This document shows positions 1 to 5,967 of a stretch of DNA of 5,967 nucleotides, piece after piece. Position 1 is the first letter of the stretch. Each line of letters begins with the position of its first letter. The notes beneath the pieces are model-generated. The model was not told the origin of the DNA. It worked only from the letters and a program-made list of their open reading frames with translations, and did no database searches. Position numbers and translations under genes: made by a program. Source of the stretch: Actinomycetota bacterium (GTDB taxonomy: Bacteria > Actinomycetota > Actinomycetes > Nanopelagicales > Nanopelagicaceae); assembly GCA_947465365.1 (NCBI GenBank), contig CANIAV010000059.1, positions 1 to 5,967 of the forward strand, given 5' to 3'.

Positions 1-1536
1 ATGCGAGAAGTGTCTAGTTCCGGTGAAGAACATAGCTATTCCCGCAGCCTTTGCTGCTGCGATTACTTCCTCATCGCGCACGCTGCCACCAGGTTGCACA
101 ACAGCGGTTACGCCACCATCGATCAAGATCTGTAAACCATCAGCGAAGGGGAAGAAGGCATCACTGGCGGCGACGCTGCCCTTAGCGCGATCGCCAGCGC
201 GTGCAATAGAAAGTTTGGCCGAATCAACGCGATTTACTTGACCCATTCCGATTCCGACAGCGGCGCCATGCTTTGCCAATAAAATAGCGTTGCTCTTAAC
301 TGCCCGTACCGCACGCCAAGCAAATTGTAGATCGGCTAAAACTTCGTTTGAAACTTTATCTCCAGTTACTTGCTTCCAATTGGCGCAGTCATCGCCTGGT
401 GCATCGATCTTGTCAGTGTTTTGTACAAGTACTCCACCTGAAACTGGGCGAATCTCCAGTGGCGCGATTGCAGTATTTGGACAAGTTAAAATTCGAATCG
501 AAGGCTTCTTCATCAAAATCTCTAGCGCCGCACTTTCGTACTCTGGCGCAATTATTACCTCAGTAAATACTTGTGATAATTCTTCGGCCATAGCCACAGT
601 GACTTTACGATTTGCCGCAACGACTCCCCCAAATGCAGATACCGGATCACAAGCATGAGCGGCTAGATATGCTGCTGTTATATCTTTACCGGTTGCGATT
701 CCACATGGATTGGCGTGTTTGATGATCGCAACGCAAGGTTCAGAGTGATCTAGCGCTGCGCGCCAAGCAGCATCGGCATCGGTGTAATTATTAAATGACA
801 TCTCTTTGCCATGGCTTTGAACTGCGTTAACGATTCCGGGAGGACCGCCGCGATAGATGGATGCGTTCTGGTGAGGATTTTCTCCGTAACGCAGCGAGCT
901 CTCGCGCTTCCAAATTAGCCCGAACCAATCTGGAATATCCGCACCTATTTGAGTGCCAAGCCAACTTGCGATCATGAGATCGTATTCAGCTGTGGTGCGG
1001 AAAACTTCTAGTGCAAAACCACGTCGCTCATCCAAAGTCGTTCCGCCTGCTGCGATCGCTGCAAAAAGTTGGTCATATTGCGCAGGCTTTGCGATTACCG
1101 CAACCGAACCGTGGTTCTTAGCTGCTCCACGTAACATCGATGGGCCACCAATATCGATCTGCTCAATACATTCGGCATAGGCCGCACCCGACATAATCGT
1201 TTCCAAGAATGGATAGAGGTTTATAACTACTAAATCAAAAGGTGCGATATCTAAATCGGAAATCGCTTTGAGGTGTTCTGGGTTATTTTGATCGGCCAGA
1301 ATTCCAGAATGAATCTTGGGATGTAACGTCTTTACCCGCCCGCCCATAATTTCAGGAAAGCCGGTGTATTCACTTACTTCAGTAACTGAAATCCCGGCGC
1401 CCTGCAAAGTTTTGGCCGTTGATCCAGTTGAGATTATTTCAACGCCAGCTTTACTTAATACTGCACCGAGTTCGAGTAAGCGATCCTTATCGTAAACGCT
1501 AACGAGCGCCCGGCGAATAACTTTACGATCTGTCAT
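1..1536 (-). CDS. purH: Bifunctional AICAR formyltransferase / IMP cyclohydrolase (PurH), complete but for the stop codon
   Basis: PurH is a cytosolic enzyme that catalyses the last two steps of de novo purine synthesis: formylation of AICAR with 10-formyl-THF, then ring closure to IMP. My translation gives 512 uninterrupted codons from the ATG at 1536-1534. The N-terminal MGS-like cyclohydrolase domain (about 1-145) shows STGSTA (36-41), [12 protein letters not shown] (67-78), NLYPF (106-110) and [16 protein letters not shown] (127-142). Residues K68, Y108, D128 and K140 correspond to cyclohydrolase residues described in vertebrate ATIC. The transformylase domain shows RYGENPHQ (216-223), [13 protein letters not shown] (245-257), KHANPCG (273-279; the catalytic Lys-His pair is 273-274) and DPVSAFGG (297-304). 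The protein ends in FTGTRHFSH, the usual family C-terminus (TGxRHFRH), so the stop almost certainly lies just outside the window. Length fits the family (about 510-530). The ATG shares one base with the purN stop and has a good ribosome site. Confidence 0.97.
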   Translation of the reverse strand, partial: MTDRKVIRRALVSVYDKDRLLELGAVLSKAGVEIISTGSTAKTLQGAGISVTEVSEYTGFPEIMGGRVKTLHPKIHSGILADQNNPEHLKAISDLDIAPFDLVVINLYPFLETIMSGAAYAECIEQIDIGGPSMLRGAAKNHGSVAVIAKPAQYDQLFAAIAAGGTTLDERRGFALEVFRTTAEYDLMIASWLGTQIGADIPDWFGLIWKRESSLRYGENPHQNASIYRGGPPGIVNAVQSHGKEMSFNNYTDADAAWRAALDHSEPCVAIIKHANPCGIATGKDITAAYLAAHACDPVSAFGGVVAANRKVTVAMAEELSQVFTEVIIAPEYESAALEILMKKPSIRILTCPNTAIAPLEIRPVSGGVLVQNTDKIDAPGDDCANWKQVTGDKVSNEVLADLQFAWRAVRAVKSNAILLAKHGAAVGIGMGQVNRVDSAKLSIARAGDRAKGSVAASDAFFPFADGLQILIDGGVTAVVQPGGSVRDEEVIAAAKAAGIAMFFTGTRHFSH

Positions 1537-2108
1537 CAGGACCTCACAAGATCATTTAAAAGGAGCTGCAGCGTTGCAACATAGAGTCGTCGTTCCACAA
1601 TCTTAATGCGCTCGTGGAGCGAATCTTCGGTATCTGTCGGTGCGATCTCGATCGCTTCCTGTGCAATTATCTCTCCCGTATCAACGCCGCTATCGACCCA
1701 GTGAATTGTTGTGCCCGTCTGCGTTGCACCGGCTGCTAAAGCATCGCGGACCGCATGAGCGCCAGGAAAGAGCGGCAATAGCGCCGGGTGGCTATTTACG
1801 ATCCGAAATTGTGAAACGGTATCGCTGGCTAAAATTCTCATAAATCCGGCACTAACTACTAAATCTGGCTGCAGCGATTCCAATTTCTTAAATACTGCTT
1901 CATCCCATAACTTGCGATCGGACTTCATCGGAATTAAAGAACTTGCAATATTGGAATTTGCAGCGCGCGTTAGAACTTGGGCACCTGGTTGGTCACAAAT
2001 TAACCCAACAATTTCGGCCGGCAATTCGCCGCTAGATGAAGCTTCAAATATGGATTGCGCGATTGAACCTGCACCAGATGCCAGTATGACTATGCGGGCT
2101 TTTCTCAC
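1536..2108 (-). CDS. purN: Phosphoribosylglycinamide formyltransferase (GAR transformylase, PurN)
   Basis: PurN transfers the formyl group of 10-formyl-THF to GAR, giving FGAR, the third step of purine synthesis; it is cytosolic. The 190-residue protein has a Rossmann-like formyltransferase fold. It opens with VILASGAGS (7-15), the phosphoribosyl-binding loop. VSAGFMRIL (85-93) and [13 protein letters not shown] (104-116) follow, then [17 protein letters not shown] (134-150) and a C-terminal [13 protein letters not shown] helix (164-176). The catalytic triad Asn105, His107 and Asp143 is intact, corresponding to N106/H108/D144 of the E. coli enzyme. The start is GTG (2108-2106), overlapping the TAG stop of the preceding membrane protein gene by one base as TAGTG. 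No Shine-Dalgarno sequence is visible, so translation probably depends on coupling. The protein ends soon after the conserved helix and lacks the longer tail of some actinobacterial homologues. The stop overlaps the purH start (TGATG), placing two folate-dependent purine enzymes side by side. Confidence 0.96.
   Translation of the reverse strand: MRKARIVILASGAGSIAQSIFEASSSGELPAEIVGLICDQPGAQVLTRAANSNIASSLIPMKSDRKLWDEAVFKKLESLQPDLVVSAGFMRILASDTVSQFRIVNSHPALLPLFPGAHAVRDALAAGATQTGTTIHWVDSGVDTGEIIAQEAIEIAPTDTEDSLHERIKIVERRLYVATLQLLLNDLVRS
1542..1545 (-). promoter_or_regulatory. Ribosome binding site of purH (GAGG)
   Basis: GAGG is read on the minus strand inside the last codons of purN, five bases before the purH ATG. 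It supports the chosen start. It is the only clear Shine-Dalgarno-like sequence before any of the five starts visible here, so purH could be initiated independently as well as by coupling to purN. Confidence 0.6.
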
Positions 2109-3181
2109 TAACGAGAGCGCAATCTGATTTGTGGAATTAAGACCATCGCCGCAATCCCGATTCCGAGTTCAACTGTTAGGGAGAGCGCCATTTTCCAGAT
2201 GGATACGCCAACCGCGCTCATCGCATCTGTCATCAGCGATCCGCTGGCAAGATAAGAAAGGGCTGAGATAGAAATCGCAAAAAGTATTAGCGCTTGGATT
2301 AGTGCTTGCGTACTGGAAGATAAAGCCCAGCCAGCCATAAGCGCACCAAGTGCGATCACAAGTGCAACGGCGATCAGCGCCCATTTAGATGATGAAGTAG
2401 GCAGCGCCGCCAAAATTGGCAGCGCCGGAATTTCTCCTAGGCGATGAGTAAATGGTGACACTAAAGTTCCGGTTCCAACTGCAAAACCAGTACCAGTGAA
2501 ATAGGCGAGAGTCGATACTGCAAGATTTGGCAGGTAGAAAAGGTTTAACGCAAATAACAATATGCTTCCGAAGAATCCCGGTTGCAGAACTATTGAGATA
2601 TTTTTAAAGGTTGAGATATTCATGAAAATAGCGATCGCTAGAAAGATAAACGATGCGCCCAGCAGAATCGCTAATACCCGTGTGGCATAGCTAACCGCCT
2701 GTGATAACCGCACGCGCGAGCCAGCGGTGAGCGATGCTAAATAGGCGATTACAAATCCAAAGACTGGTGCCAAATACCATTGTGAACTAACGCTAGGTGA
2801 TCTGCTGGCAAGTGCAAGCAGAGTTGCAACAAGTGCATATTGGGATGCAAAGATAGAACGAACGCTGGAGATGTTATGAAAATCGCCATGTAATTTAGAT
2901 AGCGCGCGACCAAAGCCACTGCGCAGTGCAAAAAATGGCAACAACATTGCACCGATAGGTAAGTAAGAGAGATATCCAGCTGCTGTGCCATTTAAAAAGA
3001 ATGGAATGTGGTGTGCGCCCAGCCATAGCCAGATAGCAGCGCGCATTGGATCTGAGGTATTTCCAGTTGCGCTGCCTGCTGTGGCCCAAGCAATTAGTGA
3101 GATAAAGGCAAGGGGCAGTAAGAGAATTGCAACGGTGCGCAAGACTTGTGCAAACGAGACCGCTAGGACACGTTGCAACAT
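2108..3181 (-). CDS. DUF6350 / PerM-family multi-pass membrane protein
   Basis: This is a 357-residue, strongly hydrophobic integral membrane protein with about eight or nine predicted spans by eye: near 8-35, 70-87, 108-126, 136-154, 166-188, 203-228, 266-288, 293-313 and 326-349. The N-terminus is a membrane anchor with no cleavable signal. The family core is recognisable at 217-243 (YLPNL, then a Gly/Thr-rich TGTGFAVGTGTLVSPF) and at 250-261 (EIPALPILAALP). These match the LPN ... GPGFA.GTGT ... LP.LAALP pattern I associate with actinobacterial DUF6350. Its position just before purN and after sucCD is also that of M. tuberculosis PerM (Rv0955), which is reported to support cell division under stress. 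No catalytic motif is visible. The ATG lies 8 bases after the sucD stop with no clear ribosome site. Family assignment is fairly firm; a role in division here is inference from homology and synteny only. Confidence 0.85.
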   Translation of the reverse strand: MLQRVLAVSFAQVLRTVAILLLPLAFISLIAWATAGSATGNTSDPMRAAIWLWLGAHHIPFFLNGTAAGYLSYLPIGAMLLPFFALRSGFGRALSKLHGDFHNISSVRSIFASQYALVATLLALASRSPSVSSQWYLAPVFGFVIAYLASLTAGSRVRLSQAVSYATRVLAILLGASFIFLAIAIFMNISTFKNISIVLQPGFFGSILLFALNLFYLPNLAVSTLAYFTGTGFAVGTGTLVSPFTHRLGEIPALPILAALPTSSSKWALIAVALVIALGALMAGWALSSSTQALIQALILFAISISALSYLASGSLMTDAMSAVGVSIWKMALSLTVELGIGIAAMVLIPQIRLRSR

Positions 3182-3189
3182 GGTCTGAG

Positions 3190-4071
3190 TTAGCGGCCGA
3201 GTATGGCGCGCATTAAGCGCGCTGTTTCACTTGGGGTCTGACCGACCTTTACACCAGCGGCTTCCAGCGCATCTTTCTTAGCTTGCGCTGTACCTGAAGA
3301 ACCAGAGACGATCGCACCTGCGTGGCCCATCGTCTTTCCTTCTGGTGCGGTAAATCCGGCTACGTAACCGACAACTGGCTTAGTTACATATTCAGCGATA
3401 AAGGCCGCTGCGCGTTCTTCCGCATCGCCACCGATCTCACCGATCATAACGATCGCAGTTGTATCTGGATCATCTTGGAATGCTTTTAAGCAATCAATGT
3501 GTGTTGTGCCGATGACAGGGTCGCCACCGATGCCCACTGCAGTTGAGAATCCAATATCGCGAAGTTCATACATCATCTGATAAGTAAGCGTTCCTGATTT
3601 TGAAACTAAACCAATTGGTCCGCGCTTTGTAATATCGGCAGGAATGATTCCCACATTTGATTGATCTGGACTAATCAAACCTGGACAGTTAGGTCCAATG
3701 ATTTGAGTTGTGCCCTTTTGCACAGAATAGGCATAGAAGTAAGCCGAATCATGAACCGGAATTCCTTCAGTGATAACAACGACTAGCGGCATCTTCGCAT
3801 CAATAGCATCGATGACTGCAGCTTTAGCAAATTTAGGTGGCACAAAGACAACTGAGACATTGGCGCTAGTTGCAGAAATTGCTTCAGCAACGGTATTAAA
3901 GACCGGCAGCTGGTGGCCATCGATATCTACAGTCTGTCCACCTTTACCAGGTGTAACACCACCGACAACTTTGGTACCTGAGGCCAACATGCGACGGGTG
4001 TGTTTAGTTCCTTCAGAACCAGTCATACCTTGCACAATTACTTTGCTATTTGAATTAATAAAGATCGACAT
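3190..4071 (-). CDS. sucD: Succinyl-CoA synthetase (ADP/GDP-forming), alpha subunit
   Basis: SucD carries the phosphohistidine of succinyl-CoA synthetase, the TCA-cycle enzyme that converts succinyl-CoA, Pi and ADP or GDP to succinate, CoA and ATP or GTP. It pairs with SucC. The 293-residue protein has a CoA-binding Rossmann domain at the N-terminus ([15 protein letters not shown], 11-25; GGVTPGKGG, 37-45). The ligase-CoA domain follows, with IGPNCPG (125-131), [10 protein letters not shown] (155-164), [10 protein letters not shown] (180-189) and GEIGGDAEE (211-219). The active-site histidine is His250 in the GHAGAIVSG motif (249-257), equivalent to His246 of E. coli SucD. The length is normal for the family. 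The ATG shares one base with the sucC stop (TAATG), the classic arrangement for making the two subunits in equal amounts. No strong Shine-Dalgarno sequence precedes it. The next gene in the run starts only 8 bases after its TAA. Confidence 0.98.
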   Translation of the reverse strand: MSIFINSNSKVIVQGMTGSEGTKHTRRMLASGTKVVGGVTPGKGGQTVDIDGHQLPVFNTVAEAISATSANVSVVFVPPKFAKAAVIDAIDAKMPLVVVITEGIPVHDSAYFYAYSVQKGTTQIIGPNCPGLISPDQSNVGIIPADITKRGPIGLVSKSGTLTYQMMYELRDIGFSTAVGIGGDPVIGTTHIDCLKAFQDDPDTTAIVMIGEIGGDAEERAAAFIAEYVTKPVVGYVAGFTAPEGKTMGHAGAIVSGSSGTAQAKKDALEAAGVKVGQTPSETARLMRAILGR

Positions 4072-5237
4072 TACTTTGCCGCCAATTCTGCAGCGCGGGA
4101 AGCTGCTCCATCCATAGTTTCGGCTTGTTCAACCAACGGGTGGTTTGCTGCGGTAAGAATTGCGCGACCTTCGAGGACGTTATTGCCATCTAAGCGCACG
4201 ATAATTGGCTTTGTAGCCTTGGCGCCAAGTAATTCAAGTGCTTGAACAATGCCATTGGCAACAGCGTCACAAGCGGTAATTCCGCCAAATACATTTACAA
4301 ATACGCTTTTGACATCTGGGTCGCCCAAGATAATCGAAAGTCCATCTGCCATAACTTGGGCAGATGCTCCGCCGCCAATATCTAGGAAGTTTGCTGGGCG
4401 CATTCCGCCAAATTTTTCACCGGCGTATGCCACAACATCGAGCGTAGACATCACAAGCCCTGCGCCATTTCCGATAATTCCGACCTGGCCATTTTCTAGC
4501 TTTACGTAGTTCAAACCCTTTTCCTTCGCAGCTGCTTCTAAAGCATTTGCGGCAGCATGATCAACAAGAGCTGCATGCCCGGGTTGGCGAAATTCTGCGT
4601 TCTCATCAAGCGTTACTTTTCCATCGAGGGCGATTATGCGACCATCTTCAGTTTTAACAAGTGGGTTTACCTCAACCAACGTTGCATCTTCGGATTGGAA
4701 GGTCTCCCAAAGTTTTACAAGAACATCAGCGACCTGATCTGCGATATCTGCTGGGAACTTGGCTTGCGTAATAATCTCTTTCGCTTTTGCGGCAGAGATT
4801 CCATCTACTGCAGTTACGGGAACTTTCGCTAATTTTTCAGGGGCGGTGCGTGCGACTTCTTCAATATCCATACCGCCGGCAACTGAGGCCATAACCAAGA
4901 AGGTGCGATTTGAGCGATCTAATAAAATTGAGATGTAATACTCGTCAACGATAGGCGCTGCTTGCGCGATCATTACCTGATGAACAATGTGGCCTTTAAT
5001 ATCCATTCCAAGAATTGCACCAGCTTTTTCTTTTGCATCATTTGCATCAACGGCTAACTTCACACCGCCAGCTTTTCCGCGTCCGCCGACTTTTACTTGG
5101 GCTTTAACGACAACTTTTCCGCCTATCTTGCTGGCTGCTTGAAAAGCTTCTTCATCGGTGGTTGCTACTGCGCCAGCGAGGACAGGCACGCCATGCTTTT
5201 CAAATAAGTCACGTGCTTGGTATTCAAAGAGATCCAC
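4071..5237 (-). CDS. sucC: Succinyl-CoA synthetase, beta subunit (ATP-grasp)
   Basis: SucC binds the nucleotide and, with SucD, forms cytosolic succinyl-CoA synthetase. The 388 residues match the family length. The N-terminal ATP-grasp domain (about 1-230) has the family opening [18 protein letters not shown] (2-19), then KVVVKAQV (41-48) and the glycine-rich [10 protein letters not shown] (51-60). EVNPLV (189-194) and ALDGKV (203-208) follow; Asn191 and Asp205 match the Mg-nucleotide ligands N199 and D213 of E. coli SucC. The C-terminal CoA-ligase domain shows [12 protein letters not shown] (256-267), [10 protein letters not shown] (283-292), [17 protein letters not shown] (314-330) and VRLDGNN (347-353). 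ITACD, where E. coli has a VRCD-type sequence, agrees with the actinobacterial form I recall. The start is GTG (5237-5235), fixed by the conserved N-terminus. No Shine-Dalgarno sequence precedes it; the upstream bases are AT-rich. This is probably the first gene of the operon. Confidence 0.98.
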   Translation of the reverse strand: MDLFEYQARDLFEKHGVPVLAGAVATTDEEAFQAASKIGGKVVVKAQVKVGGRGKAGGVKLAVDANDAKEKAGAILGMDIKGHIVHQVMIAQAAPIVDEYYISILLDRSNRTFLVMASVAGGMDIEEVARTAPEKLAKVPVTAVDGISAAKAKEIITQAKFPADIADQVADVLVKLWETFQSEDATLVEVNPLVKTEDGRIIALDGKVTLDENAEFRQPGHAALVDHAAANALEAAAKEKGLNYVKLENGQVGIIGNGAGLVMSTLDVVAYAGEKFGGMRPANFLDIGGGASAQVMADGLSIILGDPDVKSVFVNVFGGITACDAVANGIVQALELLGAKATKPIIVRLDGNNVLEGRAILTAANHPLVEQAETMDGAASRAAELAAK

Positions 5238-5262
5238 TTAATTATTACCGTTTCGACGATTA

Positions 5263-5282
5263 CTAGCTCTTCTTTGCGCTAG
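5263..5282. repeat. Small inverted repeat in the pcrA-sucC gap
   Basis: Two 5-base arms, CTAGC and GCTAG, are perfectly complementary at 5263-5267 and 5278-5282, with a 10-base spacer. It could form a weak hairpin or be a binding site. It is not followed by a T-run on either strand, so it does not look like a terminator, and its short arms make chance occurrence plausible. Confidence 0.25.
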
Positions 5283-5302
5283 CGGATAGGGGTAATCCTA
5301 AT

Positions 5303-5312
5303 CGCTGCAGCG
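5303..5312. repeat. 10-base perfect palindrome just after the helicase stop codon
   Basis: CGCTGCAGCG reads identically on both strands and begins three bases beyond the pcrA stop codon in the direction of transcription. It has no spacer, so it is better viewed as a possible protein-binding palindrome than a hairpin. Its significance is uncertain. Confidence 0.25.
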
Positions 5313-5314
5313 GG

Positions 5315-5967
5315 CTACAGAACCACCACAGGCGCATAGCGCAGCAGCAGTCGTTTATCGCCATATTGGCCAAAATTGATAGTCGCCTCAGATTTATCTC
5401 CTTCACCAGCAAGTGCTACGACCGTGCCAAGTCCAAATGTGTCATGTGACACACGCTGGCCAACGGCTAGAACCATTGCCGAAGATTTCTTACCGGTTGC
5501 ACGCGGTGGCGCAGTTGTTGCAACGCGTGATCTGCGAATTCCAGAACTGCCGGATGAAGATTTAGAACGGGTTTCATCTTTCCATTCAATTAACTCAGAT
5601 GGAATCTCATCAAGAAAACGGGAACCAGGATTGTATTTAGGAGTTCCAAAAGTTAAGCGGTATTCAGCGCGCGAGATATATAAACGCTTTTCTGCGCGAG
5701 TTAAACCAACATATGCCAGGCGGCGTTCTTCTTCAATCTCTTTTGGATCATCTAGCGTGCGCGCATGCGGAAAGATGCCATCTTCCATGCCAGTTAGAAA
5801 TACTGTCGGAAATTCGAGTCCCTTTGCGGTGTGCAGAGTCATTAAGGTAACAACTCCTCCGTGATCTTCGCCGTCAGGAATTTCGTCCGCATCGGCAACC
5901 AAGGAAACTTTTTCTAGGAATCCCGATAGTGAAATCTCTTCATCTTCACCAAGTTCTTCAAAGGGGC
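5315..5967 (-). CDS. pcrA: ATP-dependent DNA helicase PcrA/UvrD, C-terminal part only (5' end beyond the window)
   Basis: This is the last 216 codons of a superfamily 1A 3'-5' helicase; a family member is usually 700-800 residues, so most of the gene lies to the right of the window. The frame stays open to base 5965. In the visible fragment, residues 39-52 are motif V (VTLMTLHTAKGLEF) and GMEDGIFPH (59-67) follows. Motif VI is at 78-94 (EEERRLAYVGLTRAEKR), with the arginines that contact ATP phosphate. A Ser/Arg/Pro-rich linker (about 131-165) leads to a Tudor-like domain (168-216) opening with VGQRVSHDTFGLGTV. Such domains in PcrA/UvrD bind RNA polymerase and tie the helicase to transcription-coupled repair. 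The domain and the neighbourhood next to sucCD favour PcrA (mycobacterial UvrD1 type) over Rep or UvrD2. The stop is TAG at 5317-5315. A TTG at 5902 is not the true start, because conserved reading frame continues upstream of it. Confidence 0.93.
   Translation of the reverse strand, partial: PFEELGEDEEISLSGFLEKVSLVADADEIPDGEDHGGVVTLMTLHTAKGLEFPTVFLTGMEDGIFPHARTLDDPKEIEEERRLAYVGLTRAEKRLYISRAEYRLTFGTPKYNPGSRFLDEIPSELIEWKDETRSKSSSGSSGIRRSRVATTAPPRATGKKSSAMVLAVGQRVSHDTFGLGTVVALAGEGDKSEATINFGQYGDKRLLLRYAPVVVL

Larger units (their letters stand above)
1..5237 (-). other. Putative operon sucC-sucD-(PerM-like)-purN-purH
   Basis: All five genes are on one strand with no room for internal terminators. 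sucC/sucD, the membrane gene/purN and purN/purH each overlap by exactly one base, and sucD to the membrane gene is an 8-base gap. The same order occurs, with extra genes, in mycobacteria. Co-transcription is inferred from spacing; the run may continue left of the window beyond purH, and a contribution from pcrA transcription cannot be excluded. Confidence 0.75.
5238..5314 (-). promoter_or_regulatory. Intergenic region between pcrA and sucC, probable promoter of the sucCD-purNH run
   Basis: This 77-base gap is the only intergenic space larger than 8 bases, so it is the likeliest site for an operon promoter. Read on the minus strand, TAGGAT (5300-5295) fits a TANNNT-type -10 box but has no convincing -35 partner at 17-18 bases. 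A second AT-rich element, TAATAAT (5247-5241), lies immediately before the GTG of sucC. Taken as a -10 box it would start transcription at or slightly inside the first codons, hinting at a nearly leaderless message. Neither is strong enough to call alone. I saw no stem followed by a T-run, so no intrinsic terminator for the helicase gene is evident and read-through from it is possible. Confidence 0.35.

Noticed and set aside
290..658. Plus-strand open frame of 122 codons
   Set aside because: It lies wholly antisense to purH, has no recognisable domain, and its low-complexity Ser/Ala/Thr composition is typical of a shadow of a real gene.
2060..2072. PurN binding loop reads SGAGSIAQ instead of the E. 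coli SGNGSNLQ
   Set aside because: Actinobacterial PurN proteins that I recall have SGTGSLL-type loops, and the Asn-His-Asp catalytic residues are intact, so this is lineage variation and not loss of function.
3770..4117. Plus-strand open frame of 115 codons across the sucC/sucD junction
   Set aside because: It is antisense to two firmly identified genes, and its openness follows from their codon use.
4265..4300. SucC ITACD in place of the Arg-containing segment of E. coli SucC
   Set aside because: It agrees with the actinobacterial form of the family as I remember it; no sign of an inactive enzyme.
5238..5314. Intrinsic terminator after the helicase gene
   Set aside because: The small repeats are too short and no T-run follows on the coding strand.
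5376..5864. Plus-strand open frame of 162 codons
   Set aside because: It is antisense to the conserved motif VI and Tudor-domain region of the helicase; nothing in it resembles a known protein and no ribosome site supports it.
5900..5902. TTG as the start of a 195-residue protein
   Set aside because: Upstream codons continue in frame to the window edge, and the product begins mid-domain just before helicase motif V, so this is an internal leucine codon.
1..5967. Mobile elements, CRISPR arrays, tRNA/rRNA genes, phage or defence systems
   Set aside because: Nearly every base is assigned to conserved housekeeping genes; I saw no direct repeat arrays, transposase motifs, or tRNA-like cloverleaf segments.

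Overview
The window is an ordinary, densely packed stretch of housekeeping genes, and every gene lies on the minus strand. In transcription order (right to left) it holds: the C-terminal part of a PcrA/UvrD-type DNA helicase; a 77-base gap; then a tight run of sucC, sucD, a multi-pass membrane protein of the DUF6350/PerM family, purN, and nearly all of purH, whose last visible codon is at base 1. I recognised no RNA gene, mobile element, CRISPR array or transfer signature, and no gene-free stretch longer than 77 bases.

The likely host is an actinobacterium. DUF6350/PerM proteins are typical of that phylum, and the order helicase - sucC - sucD - (PerM-like) - purN - purH matches, from memory, the Mycobacterium tuberculosis locus uvrD1 ... 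sucC-sucD ... perM-purN-purH. Base composition is close to balanced rather than GC-rich, intergenic space is minimal and the proteins are compact. Together these suggest a streamlined, moderate-GC lineage such as the freshwater Nanopelagicales (acI; Planktophila/Nanopelagicus). The phylum follows from gene content; the lineage is inference.

Bases 5315-5967 hold the helicase end with motifs V and VI and a C-terminal Tudor-like domain. Bases 5238-5314 are the only real intergenic space and the most plausible place for the promoter of everything downstream. Bases 1-5237 look like one operon. The sucC/sucD, membrane protein/purN and purN/purH junctions each share one base between stop and start (TAATG, TAGTG, TGATG), and sucD is separated from the membrane protein by 8 bases.

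Functionally the run joins succinyl-CoA synthetase (both subunits), which makes nucleoside triphosphate in the TCA cycle, with two folate-using steps of de novo purine synthesis (PurN, GAR to FGAR; PurH, AICAR to IMP). An envelope or cell-division-associated membrane protein sits between them. No undescribed system is evident. The items most worth a second look are the PerM-like protein, the strict one-base coupling, the unusual number of CGATCG/GCGATCGC words, and the start of sucC without a Shine-Dalgarno sequence.
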